Shown one piece after another: positions 16,411-25,188 of a stretch of 64,000 bases of DNA. Within the stretch, counting starts at the first letter, position 1, and each line of letters opens with the position of its first letter. Location of the stretch: the NCBI RefSeq assembly GCF_004762045.1, contig NZ_SJOM01000007.1, positions 1,204,026 to 1,268,025 on the forward strand, written 5' to 3'. The stretch comes from Mycobacterium sp. DL99. Its GTDB lineage: Bacteria; Actinomycetota; Actinomycetes; Mycobacteriales; Mycobacteriaceae. A program made the position numbers and the translations under genes. Below the pieces are notes generated by a model. It saw only the letters and a list, made by a program, of their open reading frames with translations. It was not told the DNA's origin and ran no database searches.

Positions 16411-16821
16411 GTGCCGACCGGCAAGGTGAAGTGGTACGACGCCGAAAAGGGCTTCGGCTTTGTGTCCCAGGAGGACGGTGAGGACGTCTATGTGCGGTCC
16501 TCGGCGTTGCCCGCGGGTGTCGAAGGCCTCAAGGCCGGTCAACGCGTCGAGTTCGGCGTGGCCGCCGGCCGCCGTGGCCCGCAGGCGTTGAGCGTCAAGC
16601 TCATCGACCCGCCGCCGAGCCTGAGCCGGACCCGCCGCGAGGCCGAGCGTCCCGAGCACAAGCACACTCCCGATGAGCTGCACGGCATGGTTTCGGACAT
16701 GATCACGCTCCTCGAGGACATCGTGCAGCCCGAGCTGCGCAAGGGGCGCTACCCCGACCGTAAGGTCGCGCGCCGGGTGTCCGAGGTGGTCAAGGCCGTC
16801 GCGCAGGAGCTCGACGCCTAG
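16411..16821 (+). CDS. cspB: cold-shock-domain protein CspB
   Basis: A 136-residue RNA-binding protein. Residues 1-66 are a cold-shock domain with RNP1 KGFGFVSQ and RNP2-like VYVRSSAL; residues 75-136 form a charged helical extension ([19 protein letters not shown]) typical of the longer mycobacterial CspB (Rv0871). GTG start with GGTGAG 5 nt upstream. It melts RNA structure and affects translation or transcription termination at low temperature. Divergent from the yccF-moaAD unit. Confidence 0.93.
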   Translation: MPTGKVKWYDAEKGFGFVSQEDGEDVYVRSSALPAGVEGLKAGQRVEFGVAAGRRGPQALSVKLIDPPPSLSRTRREAERPEHKHTPDELHGMVSDMITLLEDIVQPELRKGRYPDRKVARRVSEVVKAVAQELDA

Positions 16822-16906
16822 TACTCGCGCGCCGAACGTCGGCTTGTGTTCGAGGATCCGCTGATTTCTCGCGTGCAGGCCGGCTCTCGACGTGGAGACT
16901 GGGGCT

Positions 16907-17923
16907 ATGACCCAGGGCTCTTACGTCGCGACCGGCAGCGGTGAGTTCAACCGCGACACGAACTACATCACCACCCGGATCACGCGCGATGGTCGTGACG
17001 GTTACCCGGTCGAGCCGGGCCGTTATCGGCTGATCGTCGCGCGGGCCTGCCCCTGGGCCAACCGCACGATCATCGTGCGACGCCTGCTGGGCCTGGAAAG
17101 TGTTCTGTCCATTGGCTTTTGCGGCCCCACGCACGATGCGCGCAGCTGGACGTTCGACCTCGACCCCGGCGGGCTCGACCCGGTGCTCAAGATCCCACGG
17201 CTGCAGGACGCGTACTTCAAGCGTGACCCCGAGTACCCGAAGGGCATCACCGTGCCCGCGATCGTCGAGGTCGCCACGGGCGCGGTGGTGACCAACGACT
17301 TCGCCCAGATGACGCTGGACTTCTCCACCGAGTGGACTGCGTATCACCGCGAGGGAGCCCCACAGCTGTATCCCGAGCCGTTGCGCGAGGAGATCGATAC
17401 GGTGGCCAAGCGGATCTACACCGAGGTCAACAACGGCGTGTACCGGTGTGGGTTCGCCGGTTCACAACAGGCCTACGAGGCCGCCTACGACCGGCTGTTC
17501 ACGGCGTTGGACTGGCTGACCGACCGGCTGAGTACCCAGCGTTATCTGGTGGGGGACACCATCACCGAGGCCGACGTCAGACTGTTCACCACGCTGGCCC
17601 GGTTCGACCCGGTCTATCACGGCCATTTCAAGTGCAACCGGTCCAAGCTCGCCGAGATGGACGTGCTGTGGGCGTACGCGCGGGATCTCTTCCAGACACC
17701 GGGCTTCGGTGACACCATCGACTTCGTCCAGATCAAGCAGCACTACTACATCGTGCATTCGGACATCAATCCGACGCAGATCGTCCCCAAGGGCCCGGAC
17801 CTGACCAACTGGCTCACGCCTCATGGCCGGGAATCCTTGGGCGGCAGGCCTTTCGGCGACGGCACTCCGCCGGGGCCGACGCCTGAGGGCGAGCGGGTAC
17901 CGGCCGGGCACTCAGCGGGTTAG
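16907..17923 (+). CDS. glutathionyl-hydroquinone reductase-like (Xi-class GST) protein
   Basis: A 338-residue protein of the ECM4/YqjG family. The N-terminal thioredoxin-like half carries the signature ACPWANR with Cys48; the C-terminal half is all-helical (QQAYEAAYDRLFTALDWL, YLVGDTITEADVRLFTTL). These enzymes reduce glutathionyl-hydroquinones, so the presence in a mycothiol-using organism suggests a mycothiol or S-conjugate substrate (inference). The ATG at 16907 was chosen because GGAG precedes it and the upstream GTG adds only five residues. Convergent with the DUF2771 gene; the two stops overlap by 4 nt. Confidence 0.9.
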   Translation: MTQGSYVATGSGEFNRDTNYITTRITRDGRDGYPVEPGRYRLIVARACPWANRTIIVRRLLGLESVLSIGFCGPTHDARSWTFDLDPGGLDPVLKIPRLQDAYFKRDPEYPKGITVPAIVEVATGAVVTNDFAQMTLDFSTEWTAYHREGAPQLYPEPLREEIDTVAKRIYTEVNNGVYRCGFAGSQQAYEAAYDRLFTALDWLTDRLSTQRYLVGDTITEADVRLFTTLARFDPVYHGHFKCNRSKLAEMDVLWAYARDLFQTPGFGDTIDFVQIKQHYYIVHSDINPTQIVPKGPDLTNWLTPHGRESLGGRPFGDGTPPGPTPEGERVPAGHSAG

Positions 17924-18432
17924 CGCGCGTCCGCCCCGTCGCGGTCCGGCCAGACCGTGCTGACCGACCACTCGGCGTGCGGCAGCGCGAACTCCGCGCC
18001 GTCCTGATCCTGGACCAGGATCAGCATCTGGACCGCCAGGCCGGTGAGCCGGCCCCGGTTGGGATCGACCGTGGGGATGGTGACGGCCAGCGTCGTCTTG
18101 GGTGCGTAGTACGTGACCGTCGTGTCGACCGGGTTCTCGTACACGCGCAGCAGCCGCCACGGGGCCCGGGCGACCGAGCTGGGTACCGAGAGCTGGACCG
18201 GATTCTCCTCGGTGACGCGCAGCTCGCCGGTTTCGCGCGATTCCTCGCAGTCGTCGAGGTTGAGCACCTCGCAGTACTGGAACGGCCCGACCCGCACCGA
18301 GTGTCCGTGCGAGTACGCACTGATCTCCGGCAGCCGGTCGCCGTGTGAACTGTGCAGCCGCCAGACCCCGACCGTGGTGCCGGCGATCGCCAGCACGACC
18401 ACGGCCGCCAGGACTGCCAGAGCGCGTTTCAT
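17920..18432 (-). CDS. DUF2771 membrane-anchored/secreted protein
   Basis: A 170-residue protein with an N-terminal hydrophobic segment (ALAVLAAVVVLAIAGTTVGVW, split here by charge at both ends), so it is anchored or exported, followed by a beta-rich domain with Cys residues (FQYCEVLNLDDCEE). Matches the DUF2771 family (Rv0875c). ATG at 18432, with GGAG 7 nt upstream and an ATGA overlap with the MFS gene stop. Function unknown; the coupling to the transporter suggests a joint role. Confidence 0.85.
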   Translation of the reverse strand: MKRALAVLAAVVVLAIAGTTVGVWRLHSSHGDRLPEISAYSHGHSVRVGPFQYCEVLNLDDCEESRETGELRVTEENPVQLSVPSSVARAPWRLLRVYENPVDTTVTYYAPKTTLAVTIPTVDPNRGRLTGLAVQMLILVQDQDGAEFALPHAEWSVSTVWPDRDGADAR

Positions 18433-20096
18433 CGGGACTCCCACTGTGCTGTCGTCGGGGCTTCGGCGGGACGGTTGCCGCCTTCTCGTGCGGCGTGGAC
18501 CGGGCGGTTACCGCCCAGGCCGGGAATCAGTGATTCGCCGCGGTAGCTCACGATGGTCTGCGCCAGGCCCAGTATCAGCACGGCCGTGATCGTAGTGAAC
18601 CCGACTGTGAGGTCTGTATAGATCAGGACCCCGGTGGCGCCGCCGGCCACCCAGGCTAGCTGTAGCGCTGATTCCGACCGGCCGAATGCCGAGGCCCGAG
18701 AGGCCTCGGGCAGGTCGTCCTGCAGGGACGCGTCCAGTGAGGCCTTGGCGATGGCGCTGGCCGCCGAGGTGACGAGTGTCGCCCCGGCAGCCACCAAGAG
18801 GTTTCCGGTCAATGCGGTCACCAGGGCGACGACGGTGACGGCGATGGCGGCCCGCACCACGAGTTGTGCGGGGTGGCCGAGTTTGAGCCGCGCGGCGGCG
18901 ATGTTGCCGCCGAAGTTGCCGATCCCGGCCGCGGCTCCGATCAGTCCGAGGATCAGCAGCTGTTCCCAGCCGCTGGCGTCGTGGGATTTGGCGACGAATG
19001 CGGGGTAGAGGAACAGGAATCCGACCATCACCTTGATGGTGCAGTTGCCCCACAATGCGGTGATGGTGTTGCGGCCCAACGGCTGACGTTCGGCCTTCGG
19101 CTTGCCCGGGTGGCGGCGCATCTCGCCGGTTCCGCCGCCCGATTGACCGTGGTAACTCAGCGTCGTGGGCACCTCGCCCTCGGTGACCTCGACCCATTTC
19201 GGGATCCGCATGGACAGCACCGCGCCGGCGACGCTGACCGCGACCACCACGTACAACGCCCCGGGCAGCTGCGCGACGTTGAACAGGTACTCGGCGCCTG
19301 CGGCGATGCCGCCGCCGACGATGGTGCCGCCGAGCAAGCCGAAGGTGGTCAATCGGGAGTTCACCCGGACCAGGTCGATCGACGGGGGCAGCACGCGCGG
19401 GGTGACCGCGCTGCGCAGTACCGAGAAGGATTTGGACAGCACCATCATTCCGAGCGCGCACGGGTAGAGCACCCAGGACGGATAGCTTCCGGTGGCGCCG
19501 TCGTAGTTGGCGATCAGCACCACGATCAATCCGGTGCGCAATGCGAACGACGCGGCCAGCGCCATCCGGCGGCCGTGCTGCAGGCGATCGAGTGCGGGCC
19601 CGATCAGCGGGGCGATCACCGCGAACGGGGCGATGGTGATCAGCAGGTAGAGCGCGACCTTGCTCTTGGACTCACCGCTGGCCGCGGCGAAGAACAGCGT
19701 GTTGGCCAGTGCGACGGCCATCGCGGCGTCGACGGCGAAGTTCGCCACCACCGGCCAGGTCAGTGCGGTCAACCCGGACTTGTCGGCGCCGTCGGCGGTG
19801 GCGGCGCGGTGCACGAAACCGTACATCCGCGTGCCCATTTCGCGGCTGCGTGCCGCGGCGGCCCGGGTGACGGTGACCTTCTCACCGGCGGCTGACCCGA
19901 CCCCGCGGGAGGGTTGCGGGTCGTCCTGCCTGGGGTGCGCCGCGGTGTGCTGCTCATCGAGCGGCGGCAGCCAGCGGTTGGAGCTGGGCACCGATTGCCT
20001 GCGTGGCCGGCGCGGCGTCTCATCGCTGGGGTAGTTGGCCATTCCGGGATGTTCCGCGCCGGGATCGGCCGGTGGCCGCGGCGGGTAGTAGGTCAC
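18429..20096 (-). CDS. MFS-type transporter (Rv0876c-like)
   Basis: A 555-residue membrane protein. A hydrophilic, proline-rich N-terminus of about 110 residues precedes roughly twelve hydrophobic helices in the MFS layout: LTWPVVANFAVDAAMAVAL, LYLLITIAPFAVIAPLIG, then PALDRLQHGRRMALA as the loop 2-3 signature. A charged central loop (EMRRHPGKPKAERQ) lies between the two six-helix halves. The long cytoplasmic N-tail is characteristic of the mycobacterial Rv0876c family. GTG start. The substrate is unknown. Divergent from the DUF3027 gene (78-bp gap). Confidence 0.9.
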   Translation of the reverse strand: MTYYPPRPPADPGAEHPGMANYPSDETPRRPRRQSVPSSNRWLPPLDEQHTAAHPRQDDPQPSRGVGSAAGEKVTVTRAAAARSREMGTRMYGFVHRAATADGADKSGLTALTWPVVANFAVDAAMAVALANTLFFAAASGESKSKVALYLLITIAPFAVIAPLIGPALDRLQHGRRMALAASFALRTGLIVVLIANYDGATGSYPSWVLYPCALGMMVLSKSFSVLRSAVTPRVLPPSIDLVRVNSRLTTFGLLGGTIVGGGIAAGAEYLFNVAQLPGALYVVVAVSVAGAVLSMRIPKWVEVTEGEVPTTLSYHGQSGGGTGEMRRHPGKPKAERQPLGRNTITALWGNCTIKVMVGFLFLYPAFVAKSHDASGWEQLLILGLIGAAAGIGNFGGNIAAARLKLGHPAQLVVRAAIAVTVVALVTALTGNLLVAAGATLVTSAASAIAKASLDASLQDDLPEASRASAFGRSESALQLAWVAGGATGVLIYTDLTVGFTTITAVLILGLAQTIVSYRGESLIPGLGGNRPVHAAREGGNRPAEAPTTAQWESR

Positions 20097-20174
20097 CCCC
20101 CGATTCTCTCTTATCCGGCGCGCAGGGGGCCGACAGGCGACCGGTGTGGCCCATGGTTGCCCCGATCAGGCACT

Positions 20175-20984
20175 ATGGAGGCGATGGAAAGCGTGACCGA
20201 ACCAGCTGAGCAGGCCTATGAATCCGACCGGGAAACCGGCTCGGCGGCACCGTCGCCGGAACAGGAGGCCTTGCTTTCGGGTGCCGCCGAGCAAGCTCGC
20301 GCGGCGCTGATCGAGTTCAGCGACGAGAGCGCCGTGGGCGAATACCTCGGTGTGAGCATCGAAGATGCCGCGTCGGCCACGCACCGATTCCTGGCTGACC
20401 TGCCCGGTTACCGCGGGTGGCAGTGGGCTGTCGTGGTGGCGGCCTACCCGGGCGCCGATCACACGACGATCAGCGAGTTGGTGCTGATTCCGGGCCCGAC
20501 GGCGCTGCTGGCGCCGCACTGGGTGCCGTGGCAGGACCGGATCCGTCCGGGTGATCTCGGGCCGGGCGACCTGCTGGCCCCGCCTCCGAATGATCCGCGT
20601 CTGGTTCCGGGATACGTGGCCACCGGGGATCCGCTGATCGACGACGTCCCTCTCGACCTCGAGCTCGGCCTCGGCCGGCGTCAGGTGCTCAGTGAGTGGG
20701 GCCGGGGACAGGCGGCGCAGCGGTGGCACGACGGCGATTACGGGCCGGGTTCGGCGATGGCCCGCTCGACGCGCCGGGTCTGTCGCGACTGTGGTTTCTA
20801 TCTGCCGCTCGGCGGCGCGCTGGGGCTGATGTTCGGTGTGTGCGCCAATGACCTGTCGGCCGACGGTCATGTGGTGGAGGCCGAGTACGGCTGCGGGGCC
20901 CATTCGGACACCCCGCAACCGCCCGGCACCGGGTCGCCGATGTTCGAGCCGTACGACGACGGTGTGCTCGACGTGGTCGAGTGA
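20175..20984 (+). CDS. DUF3027 protein with C-terminal zinc-ribbon-like cysteines
   Basis: A 269-residue protein of the DUF3027 family (Rv0877). Conserved core GYRGWQWAVVVAAYPGADH and LAPHWVPWQDRIRPGDLGPGD; the C-terminal third has CRDCGFYLP followed by GVCAND and YGCGAHSD, four cysteines that could bind zinc. The ATG at 20175 has CAGG four bases upstream; a second ATG nine bases further is the alternative. Transcribed away from the MFS gene. Function unknown, cytoplasmic. Confidence 0.85.
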   Translation: MEAMESVTEPAEQAYESDRETGSAAPSPEQEALLSGAAEQARAALIEFSDESAVGEYLGVSIEDAASATHRFLADLPGYRGWQWAVVVAAYPGADHTTISELVLIPGPTALLAPHWVPWQDRIRPGDLGPGDLLAPPPNDPRLVPGYVATGDPLIDDVPLDLELGLGRRQVLSEWGRGQAAQRWHDGDYGPGSAMARSTRRVCRDCGFYLPLGGALGLMFGVCANDLSADGHVVEAEYGCGAHSDTPQPPGTGSPMFEPYDDGVLDVVE

Positions 20985-21015
20985 GCTCTGCTCAGAATCC
21001 GGTACTGAGGCGGGC

Positions 21016-21468
21016 TCAGTTCTCGGCGGCGGCCTTGATCCGCGCCAGCGAGGCCTTCATCCCGTCGACCAGTTCGTCCTCGAAGCTCGGAACTCCGCCG
21101 AACAACGCGCCGACCAGAGCGTTGGACACGGCCGTGGTGCCGTTCTCGGCGTGCCGGGATTCGGTCACCCGGGTGCCGGCGTCGGTCGGTTCCAGTTCAT
21201 AGCTCCAGATGGTGTTGTTGCCCTCCACCAGGAACGCGAGCCGCTTGTTGTCGACCACTTCGGTGATGCGTGACGTGGTGGGCCAGAACACGAACTTGCG
21301 CCGGTTGAGATTGAACGTGCGGGTTCCGGGGCGCAGCGGGCCGAGGGGCTTCATCAACCGGCATTGCGGGCTCCACTGCGGCATCCGGGTCAGGTCCGAG
21401 ATCAGCCCCCACACCTTGTCGACGGGTGCGTCGATGTCGATGCTGGCTTGCAGAAGTGGTGCGGCCAT
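21016..21468 (-). CDS. SRPBCC-family (polyketide cyclase/dehydrase-like) protein
   Basis: A 150-residue single-domain START-like protein: [28 protein letters not shown] is the classic helix-grip opening, and the C-terminal helix ([20 protein letters not shown]) closes the pocket. Binds a hydrophobic ligand; no catalytic residues are diagnostic. A separate gene on the minus strand follows the DUF2530 gene by a 9-bp gap, so the two are probably co-transcribed. Convergent with DUF3027. Confidence 0.85.
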   Translation of the reverse strand: MAAPLLQASIDIDAPVDKVWGLISDLTRMPQWSPQCRLMKPLGPLRPGTRTFNLNRRKFVFWPTTSRITEVVDNKRLAFLVEGNNTIWSYELEPTDAGTRVTESRHAENGTTAVSNALVGALFGGVPSFEDELVDGMKASLARIKAAAEN

Positions 21469-21477
21469 GGTGTCTCC

Positions 21478-21741
21478 TCAGGTCAATCCGCTTTGCGCAC
21501 CGCGGGATCCGCGGCGCACGGCACGGCGCTGGATCAGAAAGATGGTCGTGCCGAGAACGCCGATCGCCAGTCCGGCGAGCGTGAACGGCCGCCAGTGTTG
21601 CAGACCGCTGACCGTGAAGGCCACGACGGTGGCGATCAGCCATCCCGTGGCGATCACCACGATCACGGGCCACGGTTCCAGTAGCGCGGCGGGCAGGGCC
21701 GGCGGCTGCGGCTCCGGTGCGTCGTTGGCGTCCTCGGTCAT
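21478..21741 (-). CDS. DUF2530 membrane protein
   Basis: An 87-residue protein with two hydrophobic helices ([19 protein letters not shown] and [19 protein letters not shown]), a proline-rich N-terminus and a basic C-terminus ([10 protein letters not shown]), matching DUF2530 (Rv0879c). The ATG at 21741 was chosen; the longer frame runs back across the divergent marR promoter. Function unknown. Shares an 85-bp divergent promoter region with marR. Confidence 0.85.
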   Translation of the reverse strand: MTEDANDAPEPQPPALPAALLEPWPVIVVIATGWLIATVVAFTVSGLQHWRPFTLAGLAIGVLGTTIFLIQRRAVRRGSRGAQSGLT

Positions 21742-21826
21742 CGGTGACCAACGTATCCGATGGGGTGGGGATTCATTGGTCTTGGTTCTAGCCCTTTTCT
21801 CCCTCAAGCTCAGTACTATTTCCGAT

Positions 21827-22258
21827 GTGAAAGATCCGGAGGCACGGCTCGCGAATGATCTCGCTCTGGCGGTAGTTCGTCTCGCGCGTCAATTACGTAC
21901 GCGGCGTGCGGAATCCCCGGTTTCGCTGACCCAGTTCTCGGCGCTGGCCACCTTGGCCAAGGAAGGCGCGATGACGCCGGGCGCCTTGGCGTTGCGTGAA
22001 CGCGTGCGCCCTCCGTCGATGACCCGGGTGATCGCGTCACTGGCCGAGCAGGGTCTGGTGGCCCGTGCCGCCCATCCGGTGGACGGACGTCAGATCGTGG
22101 TGTCCGCCTCGCCGGCCGGGATGACCCTTGTCGAGGCCGAGCGCAAGGCCAGCCAGGAGTGGCTCAAGGCTCAGCTGTCGCGGCTGGATCCGGATGACCG
22201 CCAGACTCTGGTCGACGCGACCGATCTGATGTCGGCGATAGTTCTCGAAGGCGCGTGA
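21827..22258 (+). CDS. MarR-family transcriptional regulator (Rv0880-like)
   Basis: A 143-residue winged-helix regulator, the same length as Rv0880. Helix-turn-helix region [29 protein letters not shown] (given in part: residues 50-79) followed by the wing [18 protein letters not shown] start; no clear Shine-Dalgarno sequence. The stop overlaps the GTG of the methyltransferase gene (GTGA). It probably binds in the 85-bp region shared with the divergent DUF2530 gene. The effector is unknown. Confidence 0.9.
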   Translation: MKDPEARLANDLALAVVRLARQLRTRRAESPVSLTQFSALATLAKEGAMTPGALALRERVRPPSMTRVIASLAEQGLVARAAHPVDGRQIVVSASPAGMTLVEAERKASQEWLKAQLSRLDPDDRQTLVDATDLMSAIVLEGA

Positions 22259-23076
22259 GTCTGCTGCAGGTAATCGATATCGAGGATCCGGCCGATACCC
22301 GGTTGGACGATTTCCGCGATCTCAACAGCGTGGACCGCCGGCCCGATCTGCCCAGTGGCAAGGGTCTGGTGATCGCCGAGGGTGTGCTGGTGGCGCAGCG
22401 CCTGCTTGCCTCTCGGTTCGTCCCCCGCGCGCTGCTGGGTACCGACCGGCGTCTGGCCGAACTGGCCGCCGAGCTCGACGGCGTGGATGTGCCGTTCTAC
22501 CGGACCAGTGCGGACGTCATGGCGGCCGTGGTCGGTTTCCACCTCAACCGTGGCGTGCTGGCCTCGGCGTCGCGGGCGCCCGAGTTGTCTGTGGCCGAGG
22601 TGATTTCCGGGGCGCGCACCGTGGCGGTGCTCGAAGGCGTCAACGACCACGAGAATCTCGGGTCGATCTTCCGTAATGCCGCCGGGCTCGCCGTCGATGC
22701 GGTGGTGTTCGGCGCGGGATGTGCCGATCCGCTGTACCGGCGGGCCGTGCGGGTGTCGATGGGGCATGCCCTGCTGGTTCCGTTCGCCCGGGCGGCTTCC
22801 TGGCCCGGTGATCTGGAGCTCTTGCGGGACAATGGCTTTCGACTCATGGCCATGACGCCCGACCCGGCTGCCGCGACACTGTCCGAGGCGATGGCGCAGC
22901 TCGACGGGGACCGGGTGGCGGTCCTGGTCGGCGCGGAGGGTCCGGGGCTGACCGAGCACACGATGCGGGCCAGCGACGTGCGGGTGCGCATTCCGATGTC
23001 GCGCGGCACCGATTCGCTCAACGTCGCCACCGCCGCAGCGCTCGCGTTCTACGAACGCGCCCGGCTCGGGAGCTGA
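22255..23076 (+). CDS. SpoU/TrmH-type RNA 2'-O-methyltransferase
   Basis: A 273-residue SPOUT methyltransferase. N-terminal substrate-binding part ([16 protein letters not shown]), then motif 1 [17 protein letters not shown], motif 2 [12 protein letters not shown] and motif 3 [23 protein letters not shown], which make the trefoil-knot SAM site. Modifies ribose in tRNA or rRNA; the target is not predictable. GTG start overlapping the marR stop. Corresponds to Rv0881. Confidence 0.92.
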   Translation: MSLLQVIDIEDPADTRLDDFRDLNSVDRRPDLPSGKGLVIAEGVLVAQRLLASRFVPRALLGTDRRLAELAAELDGVDVPFYRTSADVMAAVVGFHLNRGVLASASRAPELSVAEVISGARTVAVLEGVNDHENLGSIFRNAAGLAVDAVVFGAGCADPLYRRAVRVSMGHALLVPFARAASWPGDLELLRDNGFRLMAMTPDPAAATLSEAMAQLDGDRVAVLVGAEGPGLTEHTMRASDVRVRIPMSRGTDSLNVATAAALAFYERARLGS

Positions 23077-23096
23077 GATCGCGTTAGATTGACTCC

Positions 23097-23372
23097 GTGA
23101 CCGACGATTCCACGCCGTGGGGTACCGGCCTGACGGTGGCCGGATTCGTGGCCGCGGTGCTGGGCGCGGCGATTGTGGTGCTCGGGGTGGGGCTGTTGCG
23201 CGTGCACCCCCTGCTGGCGATCGGGTTGAACATGGTGGCCGTCGGCGGGCTGGCCCCCACCGTGTGGGGCTGGCGGCACCGGCCGGTGTGGCGCTGGTTC
23301 GTGCTGGGTTCGGGCATCGGTGTGGCGTGCGGCTGGCTCGCGCTCCTGGCGATCGCGTTGACCCAGAGCTGA
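23097..23372 (+). CDS. DUF2537 small membrane protein
   Basis: A 91-residue protein with three hydrophobic helices (LTVAGFVAAVLGAAIVVLGV, LLAIGLNMVAVGGLAP, WFVLGSGIGVACGWLALLA). Matches DUF2537 (Rv0882). GTG start, 20 bp after the spoU stop on the same strand. Function unknown. Convergent with the methyltransferase gene (10-bp gap). Confidence 0.85.
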   Translation: MTDDSTPWGTGLTVAGFVAAVLGAAIVVLGVGLLRVHPLLAIGLNMVAVGGLAPTVWGWRHRPVWRWFVLGSGIGVACGWLALLAIALTQS

Positions 23373-23382
23373 TCCGGACCGC

Positions 23383-24294
23383 TCAGGCCACCAGTTCTGC
23401 CGCGGTGAAGTTGGCGTCGAGCAGCCCGGCGACGGCCTCGTCGCGGCGAAATTTCCTGCCGTGGACCGCGAACATCCGTTCCGCCGTGGTGGTTTCGGGT
23501 TGCCAGCCGGTTGCGATCAGGTAGTCCGAGACGGCGTTGCGGTCGCCCGCGAAGATCAGCTCCGACAGGTCGTCCAGCTCCAGGCCCTGCTCGCGTTGGT
23601 GGTCGGTCAGTGTCCGTATCCGGCTCTCGGACAGCTCGGAGTGCTTGCTTATCCAGTCGGTGGCGATGCGGCTGCCCGGTGCGCTGAGCGCGGTGATGTT
23701 GTCGAACAGCCGGTCCTGGGCGTCGGGCGGCAGGTACCCGAGCAGTCCCTCGGCGATCCACGCGGTCGGAGCCTGTGGGTCGAAGCCGCGGGCGCGCAGA
23801 GCGGCGGGCCAGTCCTGGCGTAGGTCGATACCGATGGCGTGCAGTTCGGCGGCCGGGGCGGCGCCCAGGCCGGCAAGTGCACGGCCCTTGAACTCGATGA
23901 CGGCCGGCTGGTCCAGTTCGAACACCGTCATCCCGGCCGGCCAGGGCAACCGGTAGGCGCGGGCGTCCAGTCCGGAGGCCAGGATGACCGCCTGACGGAT
24001 ACCCGCCCCGACGGCGCTCAGGAAGAAGTCGTCGAAGTAGCGGGTCCGGATGGCCATGCCGTCGGCGATCACGTGCGGATCGAGCGGCTCGGCGGCGCCG
24101 TCGACAACCAGGTCGCCCTGGGCCAGACGCACGTAGTAGTCCACTCCGACGGCGTCGACCAGAGGCCGGGCGTACGGGTCGGAGATCAGCGGGTCGGGGA
24201 CGCTGGAGGCCAGTGCTCGGGATGCGGCCACGCCGGTGGCGGTGGCGCCGACGCCGGTGGCCAGATCCCAGGTGTCGTTCTCGGTGCGCGGCAT
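23383..24294 (-). CDS. class I SAM-dependent methyltransferase, LCMT-like mycobacterial family
   Basis: A 303-residue protein of the leucine-carboxyl-methyltransferase-like family that is expanded in mycobacteria. Motifs: DTWDLATGVGATATGVAAS at the start, RTRYFDDFF near 83, AVILASGLDARAYRLPW (SAM motif I, about 103-119), VFELDQPAVIEFK (motif II) and TAWIAEGLLGYLPP. The ATG has a strong GGAGGGG 5 nt upstream. The substrate is unknown. A 30-bp AT-rich dyad (24316-24345) lies just upstream. Confidence 0.9.
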   Translation of the reverse strand: MPRTENDTWDLATGVGATATGVAASRALASSVPDPLISDPYARPLVDAVGVDYYVRLAQGDLVVDGAAEPLDPHVIADGMAIRTRYFDDFFLSAVGAGIRQAVILASGLDARAYRLPWPAGMTVFELDQPAVIEFKGRALAGLGAAPAAELHAIGIDLRQDWPAALRARGFDPQAPTAWIAEGLLGYLPPDAQDRLFDNITALSAPGSRIATDWISKHSELSESRIRTLTDHQREQGLELDDLSELIFAGDRNAVSDYLIATGWQPETTTAERMFAVHGRKFRRDEAVAGLLDANFTAAELVA

Positions 24295-24315
24295 GACCCC
24301 TCCAGATGTATAGCA

Positions 24316-24345
24316 AAGCTAGTTATTAGACACTATAACTAACTT
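24316..24345. promoter_or_regulatory. 30-bp AT-rich dyad upstream of the methyltransferase gene
   Basis: Two 12-bp arms with two mismatches (24316-24327 and 24334-24345; core TAGTTAT/ATAACTA) around a 6-nt spacer, in an otherwise GC-rich genome. It overlaps the stop of the oxidoreductase gene and lies 21 bp before the methyltransferase ATG. On the minus strand it includes TATAGT, a possible -10. TetR-type operator is the best guess; a terminator is less likely because stem G+C is low. Confidence 0.45.
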
Positions 24346-25145
24346 AGGAGGGTGTGGGCGAGTCGCGTGCGCCACACCGCGATGTCGTCGACGCCCAGAA
24401 TGCGCAGGACCACCTGATCGGCGCCGGCTTCCCGGTACTCGGCGATGCGGCCGGCGACGACTTCGGGAGAACCCCAGGCGGCGATTCCGTCGAGCAGGCG
24501 GTCGCTGACCGTGTCGATATCGGTCGCGGTGAAGCCCTGCCGGATCAGGTTGCGGCGGTAGCCGCCCTGCGACGTCAGGAAACGCAGCGGCTCGGCGGCG
24601 GCGCGGCGCGCTGTTTCGCGGTCGGTGACGGGCATGACCATCAGGAGGACCGTCAGCATCCTGTCCGGTCCCAGTGCCGACCGCGCGGCCGTCACATACG
24701 ACGGCGTCACCAGATAGGGATATGCGCCGCCGGCCCGTTCCCGTGCCAGGGCCAGCATGTTCGGGCCGAGTGCGGCCAGCACCCGCCGGTCCGCGGTGAT
24801 GTCCGCGGCGTCGAGCTCGTCCAAGTAGGCGTTGAGGGTGGCCATCGGCCGAGGGCCGTGCGCACCGCCGAGGCCGACGAGGAACCGGTCGGGGTGCTCG
24901 CGCCGAAGTTCGGTGTAGGTGGCGATGACCTCGGCGGCCGGCACCCGCACCACCGGAATGATCCCGGTGGCGACGGGGATCGAGGTCGTCGCGCGAACCG
25001 CTGCGGCGAGCATCGGAAGGTTGCCTGAGCGCCACAACGTGGAGAACCCGAGATCCTCGGCATGGCGCGCCTCGTCGGCCACCACCGCCGCATCGTCCGT
25101 GAACGGATTGCTGCAGGCGAGCCCGATCGGGCCAAGGGAGGTCAT
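24339..25145 (-). CDS. LLM-class (F420-dependent type) oxidoreductase
   Basis: A 268-residue TIM-barrel protein of the luciferase-like monooxygenase family: LGFSTLWRSGNLPMLAAA, VATGIIPVVRVP, DRFLVGLGGAHGPRP, and the C-terminal GSPEVVAGRIAEYREAGADQVVLRIL. Shorter than typical LLM enzymes (about 300-350), like the TIGR03620 group. Mycobacteria use F420 in many such proteins; the cofactor here is inferred. ATG preceded by GGAGG. The stop lies inside the 30-bp dyad before the methyltransferase gene. Confidence 0.87.
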   Translation of the reverse strand: MTSLGPIGLACSNPFTDDAAVVADEARHAEDLGFSTLWRSGNLPMLAAAVRATTSIPVATGIIPVVRVPAAEVIATYTELRREHPDRFLVGLGGAHGPRPMATLNAYLDELDAADITADRRVLAALGPNMLALARERAGGAYPYLVTPSYVTAARSALGPDRMLTVLLMVMPVTDRETARRAAAEPLRFLTSQGGYRRNLIRQGFTATDIDTVSDRLLDGIAAWGSPEVVAGRIAEYREAGADQVVLRILGVDDIAVWRTRLAHTLLS

Positions 25146-25188
25146 GCGTGCCGACGCTATGACCTCAAGAACGCTTCAGGTCAAGCGA

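Noticed and set aside
14770..16683. Apparent 637-residue fusion of moaA with upstream sequence
   Set aside because: The extra N-terminus reads across yccF and antisense cspB; moaA has its own ATG in an ATGA overlap at 15858.
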